Shown here: piece by piece, positions 12,801 through 24,202 of the stretch
Position numbering within the stretch: position 1 is the first letter of the stretch
How the letters are laid out: every line of letters begins with the position of its first letter
Source of the DNA: Lepus europaeus
Taxonomy: Eukaryota; Chordata; Mammalia; Lagomorpha; Leporidae
Reading direction: 5' to 3'
Assembly: GCF_033115175.1 (NCBI RefSeq)
Contig: NC_084827.1
Span: forward strand, 24,856,001 to 24,920,000
Length of the DNA stretch: 64,000 bases
The notes under the pieces: generated by a model
Databases searched by the model: none
Told to the model about the DNA's origin: nothing
Seen by the model: only the letters and a program-made list of their open reading frames with translations
Translations under genes and position numbers: made by a program

Positions 12801-13086
12801 CCAATCTGTTGACATAAAATATAGTGACATTCTGCCCCCTGGCCTTGGCCAAAGGGCTTCCAATCACCTGAAACATTTTCAAATTTAGTTTTAAATTGTA
12901 TTTCATCAAACATTGATCCGTTGGAGCATTCCAAGCTGCAATAAAAGGTTTCCTTTGGTAGATTGGGAGTCGTGCAGGTTTTAGAGAAGAGATTGACTTC
13001 AGAATGAAAAGCATGAGCAGCCATGATGTGAGATGTATTGGTTGAACAACACAAAGCCTTAGTTGTCCTTCAGATAATAGTTTCAT
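3447..13086 (-). CDS. HYAL4: HYAL4, hyaluronidase-family chondroitin sulfate hydrolase (three coding exons)
   Basis: The spliced CDS is complement(3447..3848, 5388..5477, 12133..13086): 318 + 30 + 133 = 481 codons, the length I recall for human HYAL4. It is a GH56 endo-hexosaminidase. Human HYAL4 is reported to cut chondroitin sulfate in preference to hyaluronan. Visible features are a hydrophobic N-terminus (about residues 18-34), the catalytic D145-W-E147 motif, Y218 in the PDC segment, W339, likely disulfide cysteines C59, C223, C237 and C351, an EGF-like module (C376, C381, C387, C435, C437, C446), and a hydrophobic C-terminus after residue 456 that suggests a GPI signal. Sequons include N86, N115, N177, N232 and N253. 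Introns are 6.65 kb and 1.54 kb, both GT-AG. Residue 263 is Gly; I recall Cys in human. I see no frameshift or premature stop. Confidence 0.95.
3849..5387 (-). other. HYAL4: HYAL4 intron 2
   Basis: Intron between coding exons 2 and 3. A plus-strand MIR-like fragment lies at about 4985-5160 (TGGTTCCACTACTAAC / TTTCCTCATCTGTAAATGAGG type). The rest is unassigned. Confidence 0.7.
5388..5477 (-). CDS. HYAL4: HYAL4 coding exon 2 (30 codons)
   Basis: This 90-base exon is too short to stand out as an ORF. It lies between an acceptor TCTAG (ending 5478) and a donor GTAAGT (starting 5387). It encodes the conserved [10 protein letters not shown] helix-strand segment and the active-site Trp (W339, in the IVIW stretch). 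It is in phase 0 on both sides, like the equivalent 90-base exon of the second hyaluronidase at 47183-47272. Confidence 0.95.
6190..7317 (+). mobile_element. Old L1 3' end, interrupted by a twin-primed L1 at 6373-6871
   Basis: 6190-6372 and 6872-7240 read as one diverged plus-strand L1 ORF2 end: CACAATAGCTAAATATGGAATGA, then a GTCATTTGCAACAAAACAG block, then a G-rich tail near 7185-7240. It lies in HYAL4 intron 1. Confidence 0.8.
6373..6871. mobile_element. Twin-primed (5'-inverted) rabbit L1 3' end
   Basis: 6373 to about 6720 is L1 3'UTR in minus orientation. From about 6721 the same family runs in plus orientation through the G-rich tail and AAATAAAAG into an A-run. A 15-base duplication, AAAAAATGAAATCCT, flanks the unit at 6358-6372 and 6872-6886. 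This is the classic inversion pattern of L1 target-primed insertion. Confidence 0.87.
7321..7661 (+). repeat. C-type SINE
   Basis: Head GGTTGTTGTTGTGGCACAGTG, a long CT tract at 7546-7610, and an A-rich end. TTAACATG flanks it at about 7313-7320 and again after the tail. It lies in HYAL4 intron 1. Confidence 0.88.
7662..10515. other. HYAL4 intron 1, mostly unassigned
   Basis: Apart from a MIR-like block at about 9240-9370 (CATTTTCTCATTTGACATTCATAATG and a following CTGAAGTCCAGGAAG), I recognise nothing here. Short open frames lack coding features. Confidence 0.4.
10516..10864 (-). repeat. C-type SINE
   Basis: Minus-strand copy: T-run, GACAGGCAGAGTGGACAG, then the GC-rich head at 10800-10862. 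An 8-base TTTTCACC flanks it at 10508-10515 and 10865-10872. Confidence 0.92.
10865..11376. other. HYAL4 intron 1, no recognised feature
   Basis: AT-rich intron sequence with a poly-T/A-rich stretch near 11230-11275. I see nothing I can name. Confidence 0.4.
11377..11684 (+). repeat. C-type SINE, older subfamily
   Basis: GGGCTGCTGCTGTGAGGTAG head, CATCCCATGGGGC, CT tract and AAATAAAATAAATAAAG tail. More diverged than the GC-rich copies. Confidence 0.85.
12133..13086 (-). CDS. HYAL4: HYAL4 coding exon 1 (catalytic domain, residues 1-318)
   Basis: The ATG at 13086 has A at -3 and lies just after a TTTCATTTTAG sequence, a likely acceptor, so the coding start probably sits at the head of this exon with 5'UTR exons further upstream. 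The exon holds the signal peptide, the TIM-barrel core and the D145/E147 catalytic pair (DWEYW context). It ends in AAG followed by GTAAGA; the donor GT begins at 12132. The open frame runs 21 codons into the intron, which is readthrough and not protein. Confidence 0.95.
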
Positions 13087-13198
13087 CCTAAAATGAAAGT
13101 CCTGTGTTATCTTCTACTTTAACAGATGACCTGTGGAGAAATTTAATTTCCTGTTAGTGGTTATTTTGACAAAAAAAGATTCAAATATCGAACTGGGG

Positions 13199-13520
13199 GG
13201 GCCGGCGCCACGGCTCAATAGGCTAATCCTCTGCCTGCAGCGCCAGCACACGGGTTCTAGTCCCAGTCAGGGTGCCGGATTCTGTCCCGGTTGCTCCTCT
13301 TCTACTCCAGCTCTCTGCTGTGGCCTGGGAAGGCAGTGGAGGATGGCCCAAGTGCTTGGGCACTGCACCCATATGGGAGACCAGGAGGAAGCACCTGGCT
13401 CCTGGCTTCAGATCGGCACAGTGCACCAGCCGTAGCGGCCATCTGGGGGGTGAACCAATGGAAGGAAGACCTTTCTCTCTGTCTCTCTCTCTCACTAACT
13501 CTGCCTGTCAAAAAAAAAAA
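13199..13520 (+). repeat. C-type SINE just upstream of HYAL4 exon 1
   Basis: GGGCCGGCGCCACGGCTCA head, full body and A-run, starting about 110 bases upstream of the HYAL4 start codon. If a 5'UTR exon were close, this SINE would lie in its flanking intron. Confidence 0.9.
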
Positions 13521-14645
13521 TCAAACTGGATATTATTATTATCACATATTTATATTTTAAGGTGCATTTCATTTAAATGTCTCAAAGAGATCATCTAATA
13601 AATCGAGATACAGAACAAGTGTAGTGACCTAGCTAATATTCAGGGACAAGCATTTCAATTTCACATTCATGGAGCACCAGACCCCATGTCCTAAATACAA
13701 AGTGCATAAGATGTGGTCTTTGTCTTCAAGGAGTTCATGATCAAACAGAGGTGTAAAATAATATTCTTTATCATTTTGGAAACTATCAAATACCAGGCAT
13801 GGTGCTTAGGGGCTTTGTAAATATTTGTCTCATTTAGTCTTTTTAATAATTGTTTAAGGTTTATGATAACATTTCCATTTTACAAATAAGCAAACCAAGG
13901 TCGAGGGAGATAAACAGGCATGTCTGACATCATGTTACACAGAAGGTAAGGCAACCTAAAATTGTAATAATTGAAATGTATTATTACACAAGAAATTACT
14001 TCTCTGGGGTAGGAAGTGCATAGGAAGAGAAAGTGGCAGGCAGTGATGCAGAGATGAAATCTTCAAGGTGAGATGCGAAGATGGGTAGACACTTGGATGG
14101 TAAGAGAAACAGGACAGCAACTACTTTGTCACATTTCCTTTGAGAGTTATTGGTAAAGCTCCTACCAAACAATTTTTTAAGCAACTAATCGAAGGATTTG
14201 ATAGCACAAACCTTTATATCCTTTAGTATCATTTTAAAAATGCATTGTGGTTATGTCTAGCAGAGATAGATTAGGGCGTACCATAGATGTGTGTCCTTTG
14301 ACAGAGAGCCCCATGTACGGACCCCTTTCCTCTGTAATGAATTCTGTACCTTGGGTGGATTGATGAGAGATAGATCCCATGTTCCACTAAATAAGCCAAA
14401 GTAATTGGATGCTCTTCCAGTCTTCCTTAACAGTTTGTATGCTGGTTTGTGACCTTGGCCAGGCCAGTTAGATGCATCTTACTCTAAACTCTTAATTTAT
14501 ATCTCAGGATTTAAAGAGTCTGAGAAGTGGTGTTGCCATTGGTAACAGAAATTCCAGTGCCTGGGAGCAGCAGCATTGTGGGGGGGGGGGGTGGATAGAG
14601 AACCTGATGACTGTGGTGTTAACTAGCAGTGGCAACATTGTCCTT
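13521..14645. other. Upstream flank of HYAL4 with a MIR-like fragment
   Basis: About 13780-13930 resembles a plus-strand MIR (AAATACCAGGCATGGTGC, then CATTTCCATTTTACAAATAAG). A G11 run is at 14580-14591. I see no gene. Confidence 0.45.
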
Positions 14646-14860
14646 TTTTTTTTTTTTTGGATTTTTTTTAATCTTTTATTTAATGAATATAAATTTCCAA
14701 AGTACAGCTTATGGATTACAATGGCTCCCCCCCCCATAACTTTCCTCCCACCTGCAACCCTCCCCTTTCCCGCTCTCTCTCCCCTTCCATTCACATCAAG
14801 ATTCATTTTCAATTCTCTTTATATACAGAAAATCAGTTTAGTATATATTAAGTAAAGATC
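14646..14860 (-). mobile_element. 5'-truncated rabbit L1 3' end
   Basis: Minus-strand L1 tail: T-run, then the reverse complement of AATTTATATTCATTAAATAA and of the G-rich motif. A 15-base duplication, CAACATTGTCCTTTT, lies at 14633-14647 and 14860-14874. Confidence 0.9.
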
Positions 14861-15175
14861 AACATTGTCCTTTTAGGATAGCATTGTTCTGCTCAAGTAA
14901 GCAAGGTTTTGCTGCAGTTGTTTAGAACTGAGAACTGACTGATAGAGAGGCTCCTGTGTATTTTCTCCTGCAAAATCCATCACTGTGTACTACACTTTAT
15001 AGGTCATTGTGACTTTACACCCCCAAGAATCAATGGCCTGACCCTATAGCATTTCTCAGGCTGAGGATATGTAACTGCATAAAAATTTTAAGTAATTTAT
15101 AAAGCCTTATTGAAAGACATGAAAGCGATCCTGAAGGAAACATCAGGGTTTTTTTATTTATTTTATTTTATTTTT

Positions 15176-15826
15176 CAAGCATTTATTTATTTTACTTGAA
15201 AGTCAGAGTTACAGAGGCAGAAGCAGAGAGAGAGAGGTCTTCCATCTACTGATTCACTGCCCAAATGGCTTCAACCGCCAGAGCTGGGCCGATCCAAAGT
15301 AGGGAGCCTGAAGCTTCTTCCAGGTCTCCCATGCAGATGCAGGGGCCCAAGGACTTGGGACATCTTCCACTGCTTTCCCAGGCCATTGCAGAGAGCTGGA
15401 TCAGAAGTGGAGTAGCAGAGTCTTGGCCAGTGCCGCGGCTCACTTGGCTCGGCACACAGGTTCTAGTCCTTGTTGGGGCGCCGGATTCTGTCCTGGTTGC
15501 TCTTCTTCCAGTCCAGCTCTCTGCTATGTCCCAGGAGTGCAGTGGAGGATGGCCCAAGTGCTTGGGCCCTGCACCCACATGGGAGACCAGGAGGAAGCAT
15601 CTGGCTCCTGGCTTCGGGTCGGCGCAGTGCCGGCTGTAGCGGCCATTTGGGGGGTGAACCCACGGAAAAGGAAGACTTTTCTCTCTGTCTCTCTTTCACT
15701 GTCTAACTCTGCCTGTCAAAAAAAAAAAAAAAAAGTGGAGCAGCCGATTCTCTCAAACTGGTACCCATATGGGATGCCAACACCACAGTCGGCGGTTTTA
15801 CCTGCTACGCTACAGCACCGACCCCA
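15176..15826 (-). repeat. C-type SINE split by a younger SINE
   Basis: The outer minus-strand copy runs 15176-15423 and 15737-15826, ending ...CACCGACCCC. A plus-strand SINE at 15424-15736 interrupts it. AGTGGAGTAGC before the insert and AGTGGAGCAGC after it are the likely duplicated target. Confidence 0.88.
15424..15736 (+). repeat. Young C-type SINE nested inside an older one
   Basis: GGCCAGTGCCGCGGCTCAC head, GCCTGTC and A-run, wholly inside the minus-strand SINE. Its head is shortened relative to other copies. Confidence 0.88.
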
Positions 15827-15870
15827 AAATATCAGTTTTTAAGAGCCATAGAAGTAGAAATTTTCTGTAA

Positions 15871-16182
15871 AATTTATTTTTGTTTAATTTATTTAAGAGG
15901 AAGAGAAGTAAGTGAATGGAATTCCTATCTGTTGGTTCACTCCCCAAATCCCCACAATGGTTGGTGTTGGGCAGAGGCCAGAACTGGGAGTCAGGAACTC
16001 AACATGGGTCTTCCATGTAGATGGCAGGGACCCAAATACTTGAGCCATCTCTGTTGCCTCCAAGAATCTAAACTGGCAAGAAGTTGGAGTCTGGAGCCCG
16101 AGCTGGGAATCAGACCCAGGTACTTTGATGTGGGATTTGGATGTTGTAAACACCAGGCTAAGCAACCACTCCCCAGCAGTGC
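15871..16182 (-). repeat. C-type SINE, old minus-strand copy
   Basis: TTTATTTAAGAGGAAGAGAAG tail complement, GTTGGTTCACTCCCCAAAT, and a head ending CACCAGGCTAAGCAACCAC. Diverged. Confidence 0.8.
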
Positions 16183-16517
16183 ATATTTTTGTTCATTGAC
16201 TAAATATCTGTGCTACTCTTCCACAAAACAAAAATGAATAAGATTACCCCCACTTAGTGACATGAAATATATTATACTGAAGGTCTAAATTATAGTTTGA
16301 AGAAAAGAATATTTTCAAGGGAATCAGATTTTATGAGTACAAAAAGAATTGTACTACTCAAAACTAATCCTTCTCTTGGATTTTTTTTTTTATTACATAC
16401 TGCCTCAGGGTAATAAGAAGGAATTTGCATGAGTTCATTAATGGGAGTGGGGTCAGTGTATTTTTTTTTAATCTTACAATTCAGTTCTTGCATGTGTCTT
16501 TTAAAAAATCTATTCTA

Positions 16518-16838
16518 GGGTCTGGTGCTATGGCATGGAGAGTAAAGCCACTGCCTACAGTGCAAGCATCCCATATGTGCACTGGTTCGAGTCCCAGCTG
16601 TTTCATTTCCAATCCAGCTCTCTGCTATGGCCAGGGAAAGCAGAAGAGGATTGTCCAAGTATTGGCCCTCTACACCCATGTGGGAGACCCAGAAGAAGCT
16701 TCTGGCTCCTGGTTTTAGAACAGTCCAGCTCCGGCCACTGCAGCCATTTGGGAAATGACGAGCAGATGGAAGACCTCTCTCTCCCTCTCTCTTTCTGTAA
16801 CTTTATCTCTCGAATAAAATAAATAAAATCTTTTTTAA
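16518..16838 (+). repeat. C-type SINE
   Basis: GGGTCTGGTGCTATGGCATGG head, CATCCCATATG, CT tract and AATAAAATAAATAAAATC tail. Confidence 0.88.
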
Positions 16839-17120
16839 GAAGATTCAAATCTGCCTCCTCCACCAGAGATCTAAGGAGAGTGTAATGAGTTACGTGGGAG
16901 AAGATTAGTCTGCAGAAACACTGGTTTGGCAAGTTCTGACTGGAGGGGCCTGAAATCAGGCCAGAGGAATGCAATACAGTCCTAAGCAGCTCTCCTAAGA
17001 AAGCAGGAACTTAAAAAAGATGACCAGAGTCAGAGCTAAAGTGTAAGGTGGGAAACACTCAGGAAAGGAATAGGGGAAGCAAATGAGAAGTTTTGAGTTG
17101 GGACCTTAAGAGGAAACTGG

Positions 17121-17455
17121 GGCCTGCACTGTGGCGTACTGGGCTAAGCCTCTGCCTGCGGCGTCAGCATCCCATATGGGCGCCCATTCAAGTCCCATCT
17201 GCTCCATTTGTGGTCCAGCTTTCTGCTGTGGCCTGGGAAAGCAGTAGATGACCTCAGTGCCTGGACACCTGCACCGGTATGAGAGACCCAGAAGAAGCTC
17301 CTGGCTCCTGGGTTCAGATCGGCTCGGCTCTGGCCATTGCGGCCATCTGGGGAATGAACCAGCATATGGAAGACCTTTCTCTCTGTTTCTCCCTCTCTTT
17401 GTCTGTAACTCTACCTCTCAAATAAATAAAAAATAAAGTCTTTAAAAAAAAAAAG
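17121..17455 (+). repeat. C-type SINE with 11-base target duplication
   Basis: GGGCTAAGCCTCTGCCTGCGGCG head and AAATAAATAAAAAATAAAG tail. GAGGAAACTGG lies at 17110-17120 and 17456-17466. Confidence 0.92.
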
Positions 17456-19504
17456 GAGGAAACTGGTAAAGGGGCCATTCAACCCTAATCAATGACAGCT
17501 TTCCTTTGGTTTCTTCTCCCTTCCTTCTCTCATAATCTCCCCAGGAAGGCTTGTGAGTCTTTGGTAGAATTTTAGGAAGTGCTTTCCAGATACTTAACCT
17601 GGACTTGTCCCCTGTAGTTTATCACCCATTTTTCTTTTTCACCAGGAGATGCATTTGAAGTACCAGCTCCCCTGATTCAAGGTGTAAACTTCAGTGCAGA
17701 TATACTTCAGTATATACTTCAGATATACTTCAGGTCCCCAGACAGGTGTTCAGAGTGACATACCTGTGAAAGGCACAGGTGAAAAGAAGCAGCTTCCTCT
17801 TCTGACCCTCCGTGCTGGAAGGAAGGGCCACAGTGAGGAAGGCTTGGCTTTTACTCCGCTAACTTTGACCCCTCAGTCTGATCTTATCCCACTACAAGAG
17901 AATGGACGAAGCAACAGGATGGTGAGGCCTATCTCCAGGAGGCCACACACCCTCACCTGGCTGCTGTCTCCTCCTCCCAACAGTGAGAGAGAGAGAGAGA
18001 GAGAGAGAAGCAAGGGGTGGTGGCCTTGAGGCAGGCAGGTCGGTTATGCGCAGAGTCCATGAAGAAGCCTCTGTACCCTATTTGCTCCTATTTCTCCTCT
18101 CATTCCTTCCCCACAAAAGTTTAATTCTTGTGATAAATTTTTAAAAGAAAGAAAAAGAGTAACTTCTGGCATTGAGAAGCCTGTGGTGTTCACACAAAGA
18201 GGCCAGTGGTTCTCCTATCAGGCACAGACATCTCAGAATGCTGGCCCCAGACATGATCATTGTCAAACCACAATAAAATGAGAAAAAGAAAGGCTACTTT
18301 TAAATTTGGTTTAAGCACAGAAAAACAAGGCCACTGTGCAGCCCACAGAGTACCAGACAGCCCTCTCTCCTGCTGAATGAATGACTGCTATTCCTTATGC
18401 AACCGCAGAACTGCCTCTGCTTTCTGACATGTCCAGTCTAGAGCAAATGCCTGTCCTGTTGATCCTCCCCCAATCACTCAACCAATACCTAAGTCCTATA
18501 ATGGTTTCTTCCTAATACATCCCTTACTGAGACAGCCTCCATGGTTCCCAAAGATGTAAATGCATTTTCCCTCACTGCAACAAAACAAACCCCAAGTATT
18601 TTGACTGCAGGTGTGTTCCTGGTGGTTCAGGAGGTATTCACACCTGAGTGAAGGCAAAAGGACTCTTTATTCATTCTAGAACATGAATTCAGGACATTTT
18701 TTAGCATCTTCTGTGTGCCAGGTTTCCATTCTAAGTACTGGGAATACAACAGTGAACAAAACAGGTGAAGGCACCATCCCTCACAGACCTTCAAATTTTT
18801 TAGGGGAGCTTGACAATAAACAAGATGAGTCAATACAAGGCATATGGTACATTGAATGGTTATGGGCGAAAATAAATAAGGAAAGGACTCATTTTCAAAT
18901 GGGAAAGCCCTCACTGTTGTGAAAGATAAAGAGGAATTAGCCTGGAGGACGTCTGAGAAAATATGGGGGAAGCAGTTGCAAAGGCCCAGAAATAGGAGCT
19001 CATGTTCCATGCTGGATGGACATCCGAGGCCAGTGACTAAGCAAAAGAAGACAAAGAATTATGGGGGAGAGTCTTTTCGGGCCTTGAAGGGACTGTGGGT
19101 TTCACTCTTAGTGAGACAAGAAAGAATTGGAGGATGTGGAAAGAAGAATGACATGATCTTACTTAGGCTTAACTGGATTCCTTGGGCTGCCAGAAAAAGA
19201 AAAGGCGTACCACAGAAGCAGCAGAAGACTGCAAGGAAGCTCCTTTGATAACACAAGACAGATATGAGAGGGGCTTGAAGCAGTTATTTAGAAGAATTTA
19301 ATAATATTTTTAACAATTACCACACAGAAAAATGAGCATCTATATCATAAATCAACCCTGATATTTTAATTTTGGTTGCAGATCTAAGCTTCTCATAATC
19401 CAAGTGTAATTTTATTCACTCATGCCACATGAGGGTGACCTGCCCTAACCTTTACAATCAGAGTGAATAGCCTGGAAAAATTTTAGAAGTGTGCATTCTG
19501 GAGC
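17456..19504. other. Intergenic, with an L2-like fragment
   Basis: A (GA)n tract is at 17984-18008. About 18680-19180 resembles an L2 3' part on the plus strand (TCTGTGTGCCAGGTTTCCA, GAATACAACAGTGAACAAAAC, GACAATAAACAAGATGAG, then GAATGACATGATCTTACTTAGG). No gene is seen. Confidence 0.5.
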
Positions 19505-19797
19505 TTGAGTTGGGTGCTGGTTAGCGTCCCAGCTGCTCCACTTCCAATACAGCTCCCTGCTGATGACCTAGGAAAGCAGTGGAAGATGGCCCAAATCCTA
19601 GGGCCCCTGCCACCCATATGGAAGACCCAGAAGAAGCCCCTGGCTCCTAGCATTCATCATGGCCATTTGGGAAGTGAACCAGCAGATGAGAAATTGATTG
19701 ATTTCCCCCCCACCCAGTGTGTATATTTGTGTGTGGATGTGTCTGCCTTTCAAATAAATAAATTTAATAAATTTAATAAAAAATAAAAATAAATAAA
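19505..19797 (+). repeat. C-type SINE, 5'-truncated
   Basis: Starts inside the body (GAGTTGGGTGCTGG...CCCAGCTGCTCC) and ends in CTTTCAAATAAATAAA with an A-rich extension. Confidence 0.82.
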
Positions 19798-21225
19798 ATG
19801 TAGAACTAGTCTTTGTTAAGAAGACGTACTTCTCCTTTAGGACTTGAAATGTCTTGCAGCCAAGATCAGCAGCTTTCTTGGAAAAGCACATAAAGTCTTG
19901 AGACCACATTCTGAATAAAATGTTCCCTTTGTCAACCTGCTTTTAACTAAGTTCCTTAAAATAATATGAAGTTGATTTAAAGTTTCAGCTCTCTAAGTTT
20001 TTTAGTTGGAAAACAATCTAATGGTCTGTGGAATGTGACTTAAGCTCCTTCAATGTCTGTAGTCAAGATTCTAACTTAAAACACTCCCCTCTCCCAAAAT
20101 ATGACCCCAACCGTGGACTAGGAAAGTTGCACATTAGGTGGATTAGCCAGACAGAGATGTGAGGATGCAGAGGTGAGACCCAACCTCAGGCCTGAGGACT
20201 CACAAAGATCAAGGTGCAAGACTGGAGGGCAAGCATTTGAAAGGTTAATGGTTCTGGCCAGATCACTTTGTTCTTTCCCAGATAAACTGACTTAACTCAA
20301 ATTCTGCCCCAGTCCTGACAGGGATTGCTTAGTTTGAGGGGAGAAGAAAGGGAGATGGTCCAACCCACTGGAAGGGGGCACCCAACACACTTGGCCAGCT
20401 TCCTGGAACTGCTAAGAACTGCAAGAACTAAAGCCACAAAACGAAGGAATTTGTGAACCATTGTTTAAAAAGTTCATTTCTTTATCCTCCAAATGATAAA
20501 AACAGTTATCATAAAAGAAGAGGGTTTTTTCCCAAAGTAATTGATGTGAATATTTTCAACTATTATTCTAAACGCTCAGTGTTTAGTGAAAAGGAAATAA
20601 TTTTTTTTTAACCAAAATTAACTTCTAGTTGTCCGCAGGGCAGGCTGTGCCTACAGGTTTAGAGATTGTTTGCAAGATGTTTGAAGTTTAGTTAGCATTG
20701 ATGCTAAAATAGTTAGGGCAGGGACTCTGTCCTCAGAAAACAATAAATTTCCCTCTTCTGGAAAAAAAAAAGAAACTAGAATTTGCATGGCCTTACAAAT
20801 GGCACCCACCTCTCTGTACAGATACACATAGTTTAGCAATCTAAGAAAGTTGAGCAACATGAAGTGTGCAGGATTGACTCCAAACAGTTTGAAATGAAGG
20901 AACAGTAACTTACTTGTGGAAACAGAAGATTGAAAATTCCTATTTGAATTATAAATGCACAAAACCTTTTACCTAGAAATTCTGTTTCCATGTTATTCAT
21001 TGCAGCATGGCTTATAATTAACAAGGTTGGAAACAAATGTCCTTCTTTAAGGCACAGGTTAAATAAAATATGGCCCACACCATGAAAAACTGTGCACCTG
21101 TAACAAAGAATGAGGTTGACTCTACATTTGATATGGGCATTCATAGATATTAAAATATTCTTTAATATATATATATTATTTTACATGGCTGTACATATGC
21201 TTCACATTTTAAGAAAGTAAGACAT
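19798..21225. other. Intergenic, with an old L1 3' fragment
   Basis: About 20930-21150 resembles a diverged plus-strand L1 end (TTCATTGCAGCATGGCTTATAATTA and following). The rest is unassigned; a (TA)n run is at 21165-21180. Confidence 0.45.
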
Positions 21226-21467
21226 GGGGCCAGCATTGTGGTGTAGTGGGTAAAGCTGCTGCCTATGACGCTGGCATCCCATATGGGCCCTGGTTCAAAT
21301 CCTAGCTGCTCTGCTTGGGCTTCTGCACCCATGAGAGAGACCCAGAAAAAGCTCCTGGCTCCTGGATTCAGTCTGAGCCAGCCCCGGCCACTGCAGCCAA
21401 TTGAGGAGTAAACCAGTGGATAGAATATTTCTCTCTGTAACTCTGCCTTTCAAATAAATTTTTTACA
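21226..21467 (+). repeat. C-type SINE, internally shortened
   Basis: GGGGCCAGCATTGTGGTGTAG head. It lacks part of the middle (from CTGCTCTGCTTGGG straight to TTCTGCACCCAT). Short CT tract and AAATAAA end. Confidence 0.85.
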
Positions 21468-22889
21468 AAAGGAAGTTAATATGACATGTTTAAAATACTT
21501 CCATTTTTTGAAGAAAGATAGACATACACTGCTATCATATACATCAGATATATGATATGATATGATATATAATACATGTGTGTGTTGAGGAATGTCTCTG
21601 GGGAGACTTTCAAGGGATGGTTACATTTCTTACCTCTAGGAAGAACAAGGTGGCTAAGTGAGAGAAGTGGGCAAGGGTTGGGTGAGATTTCTTTGGGAAG
21701 TGAATTTTGCTGGGATTGTTTGCTATGCTGTTGGGTAGCTATTGGAAACCACTGATTTAATTAAAAGCTCAGAAACACAAAAGGAGATGCAAATTGATTC
21801 TGATTATAAGAAAGCAGGCACAGCATCCTAAATAAGGTCTCATATGAGTTGGATTTTTTTTACAAACATAATTTTTATAATTTTATTAAAGAGAATTGTA
21901 TGGTTTTCTGCAATCTGGCAAGAAAAAGCCCTTTTCAGGAAATAAAAAGGACTTTGTGTTTTAATTGAACACATCAGCCAGAGCTTCAAGTTGGGGCTCT
22001 ATTCTGACACAAGGGTATTGAGAGCTAATTATAGGCTGACTAATTATCTATGGTAAAAGAAAACTAACAATGGTTAATGGTTTAGTAGGCATTCAGTAGG
22101 AATCTAATGATAGGCTTGAGGAAATTGATTAGTATACTTACACACCACAAAATACAGTGCAGAATGCCAGTTCGTTACTTATTATAAGTGGGAAATTGTG
22201 CTGTAGAGTAATAGACCTTCTGTGATTGTAAACAGGACAAGATTCTACTTACAATGGAGGAACTGCATATGAAAAAGATGTGTTGATTGTTGTTTCTTAT
22301 TTGCTTGGCTGTATATTAGCTTGGATGATTTATTGAACCTAATTTTAAGTAACTAAGGAAAATGGGTTGTCATCTATTCAAATTTAAATAATTTTTTCTT
22401 GGATCTTACTATGCACGCCAATACCATTGCATTTCATACAATTATATCTTTCTGATAAAGCTTAATCTCTAACCTATTTTTTTAATCCTCCAATTTTCTA
22501 GAATAGTTTTTCTTTTATTCTTCCTCTCACTTTCCTCTTGTAAAACCTTTCTCAAATTTGATTACACTCTTCAAATTCTGTCCACCTACCCTGTTGTGTT
22601 TATAACACAAAACAAGAAAACCTAAGTACAATATAATAGAAGCCACTGTAGAACAAAGGTCAAAATCTTACACACTGAAGTCAGTTATCATCCCCAGTAC
22701 AGCAACAATGTTCCTCTGTTTTACTTATTCAATTTTAATTTCCATTGCTTTAATTTACCTTTCTAAGCATATCACAATGCTTGTTTTTTTTTTTTCCTTG
22801 GGGATGGGGTGAATAATAATGCCATTATTTTATTTATCTATTTGTTTTTTAAATCTCTGTCTTTTTAAAAGTCTCCACTTTTTTGAAAA
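21468..22889. other. Intergenic, no recognised feature
   Basis: AT-rich; a short GATATGATAT-type simple repeat near 21545-21570. I see no coding signal and no repeat I can name. Confidence 0.4.
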
Positions 22890-23182
22890 GTCTCTACTTT
22901 CTTGAAAGGCAGAGTTCCAAAGACAGAGAGGAAGAGACAGAAAGTGATCTATCCTCTAGTTTATTTGCCAAATGGCTGGGCCAGGCCAAACCCAGGAGCC
23001 TGGAATTTTATTTGGATCTTCCACATAGGTGCCAAAGACTGAAGCATTCCTGCCCTCTTCTGCTACTTTCCCAGGCACATTAGCAGGGACTGAAAGTGAA
23101 GCAGCTGGGACTCAAACTGGTGTTCATGGGATGCCAGTGTGGCAGGTGACAACCTAACCTACTACACCACAAACACTGGCCC
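22890..23182 (-). repeat. C-type SINE, old minus-strand copy
   Basis: TTCTTGAAAGGCAGAGTTCC, GAAGAGACAGAAAG, and a head ending CTACTACACCACAAACACTGG. Diverged. Confidence 0.8.
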
Positions 23183-24202
23183 TAATAACATCTTATTTAT
23201 GCAAACACAGTAGTGGTGTTTATTTTCTGCTTATGAACAGAAATCTCAGTTTCTTAAATTACATTTTTGAACTGGAACTTAAATTCTAATTCTCTAATTC
23301 AAGAATATAGAATCTTGCCAGAATCCTGCCCTCTAGCCTTCTCCAGGGCTTTCTACAACCCTGTAGCTCTCTCTCTGGTTTGGCATTTTCACACAGGACA
23401 GATTTTCCAGCCCAGATGGAAATCTTTCTGAATTAGATTGTTCTATGGATGTTTTACCGCCATACTCTGATCTCCTAGTATTTAATTGATCCATGCCTGA
23501 GTTTGCAATGCCCTTTGGCATTGCAACTAATGCTTCATATCTGAAATATCCCCCTCAACCATTCAGTAAACTTGATTATAAACTGTGAAGTTCATCAAAA
23601 TTAAGCAATCTGATAAGATTCGGCCCCATGAAGGAACTAAGAGCTAATGAAATTGCATGTGTTTTTTTTTTTTTTTCATTTTAGTTTTGGATCTTGTGTG
23701 ATTAGCTATAGACAGTAGTTCATGAATACAACTAAGGCCCACTTTCCACTTCAAGTAAACTCCCTGGCTCAATGATAAATTGTGATGTCACAACTGAATG
23801 GGTCAGTCAACCTTACTTCCATCAGGTTTTAATGGCAAAATAGTATATTTTATCATGTAATCAAGTGAATTATGCTTTGTTTCTATATAAAAGAAAACCT
23901 TTGGAACACCAGAGTTGTTAACTAATCATTAATTTGCATGCATTTTAAGAAACATCATGAGAGAACTTGTTCTCTGCTCTGGTTACCTATTCACACAGTA
24001 TGAAAACTGTTTTGCACTTGGTTATTAAAAAAGAAAGTTGAGTTGCTGCATTAATTATAGCAACATATACAAGTACTAATCATAAGTATGAAGTAAATAC
24101 TTTTCCATACAAATATTTTTGAATCTTTAAAAAATAATTTTATTTGTTCAAGACTCCTAATTGCATGCAGTCTAATACCCAAAGCCTGTAACTCAAAAAT
24201 GG
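23183..24202. other. Intergenic, no recognised feature
   Basis: Unassigned AT-rich sequence. No gene or clear repeat is visible. Confidence 0.4.
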
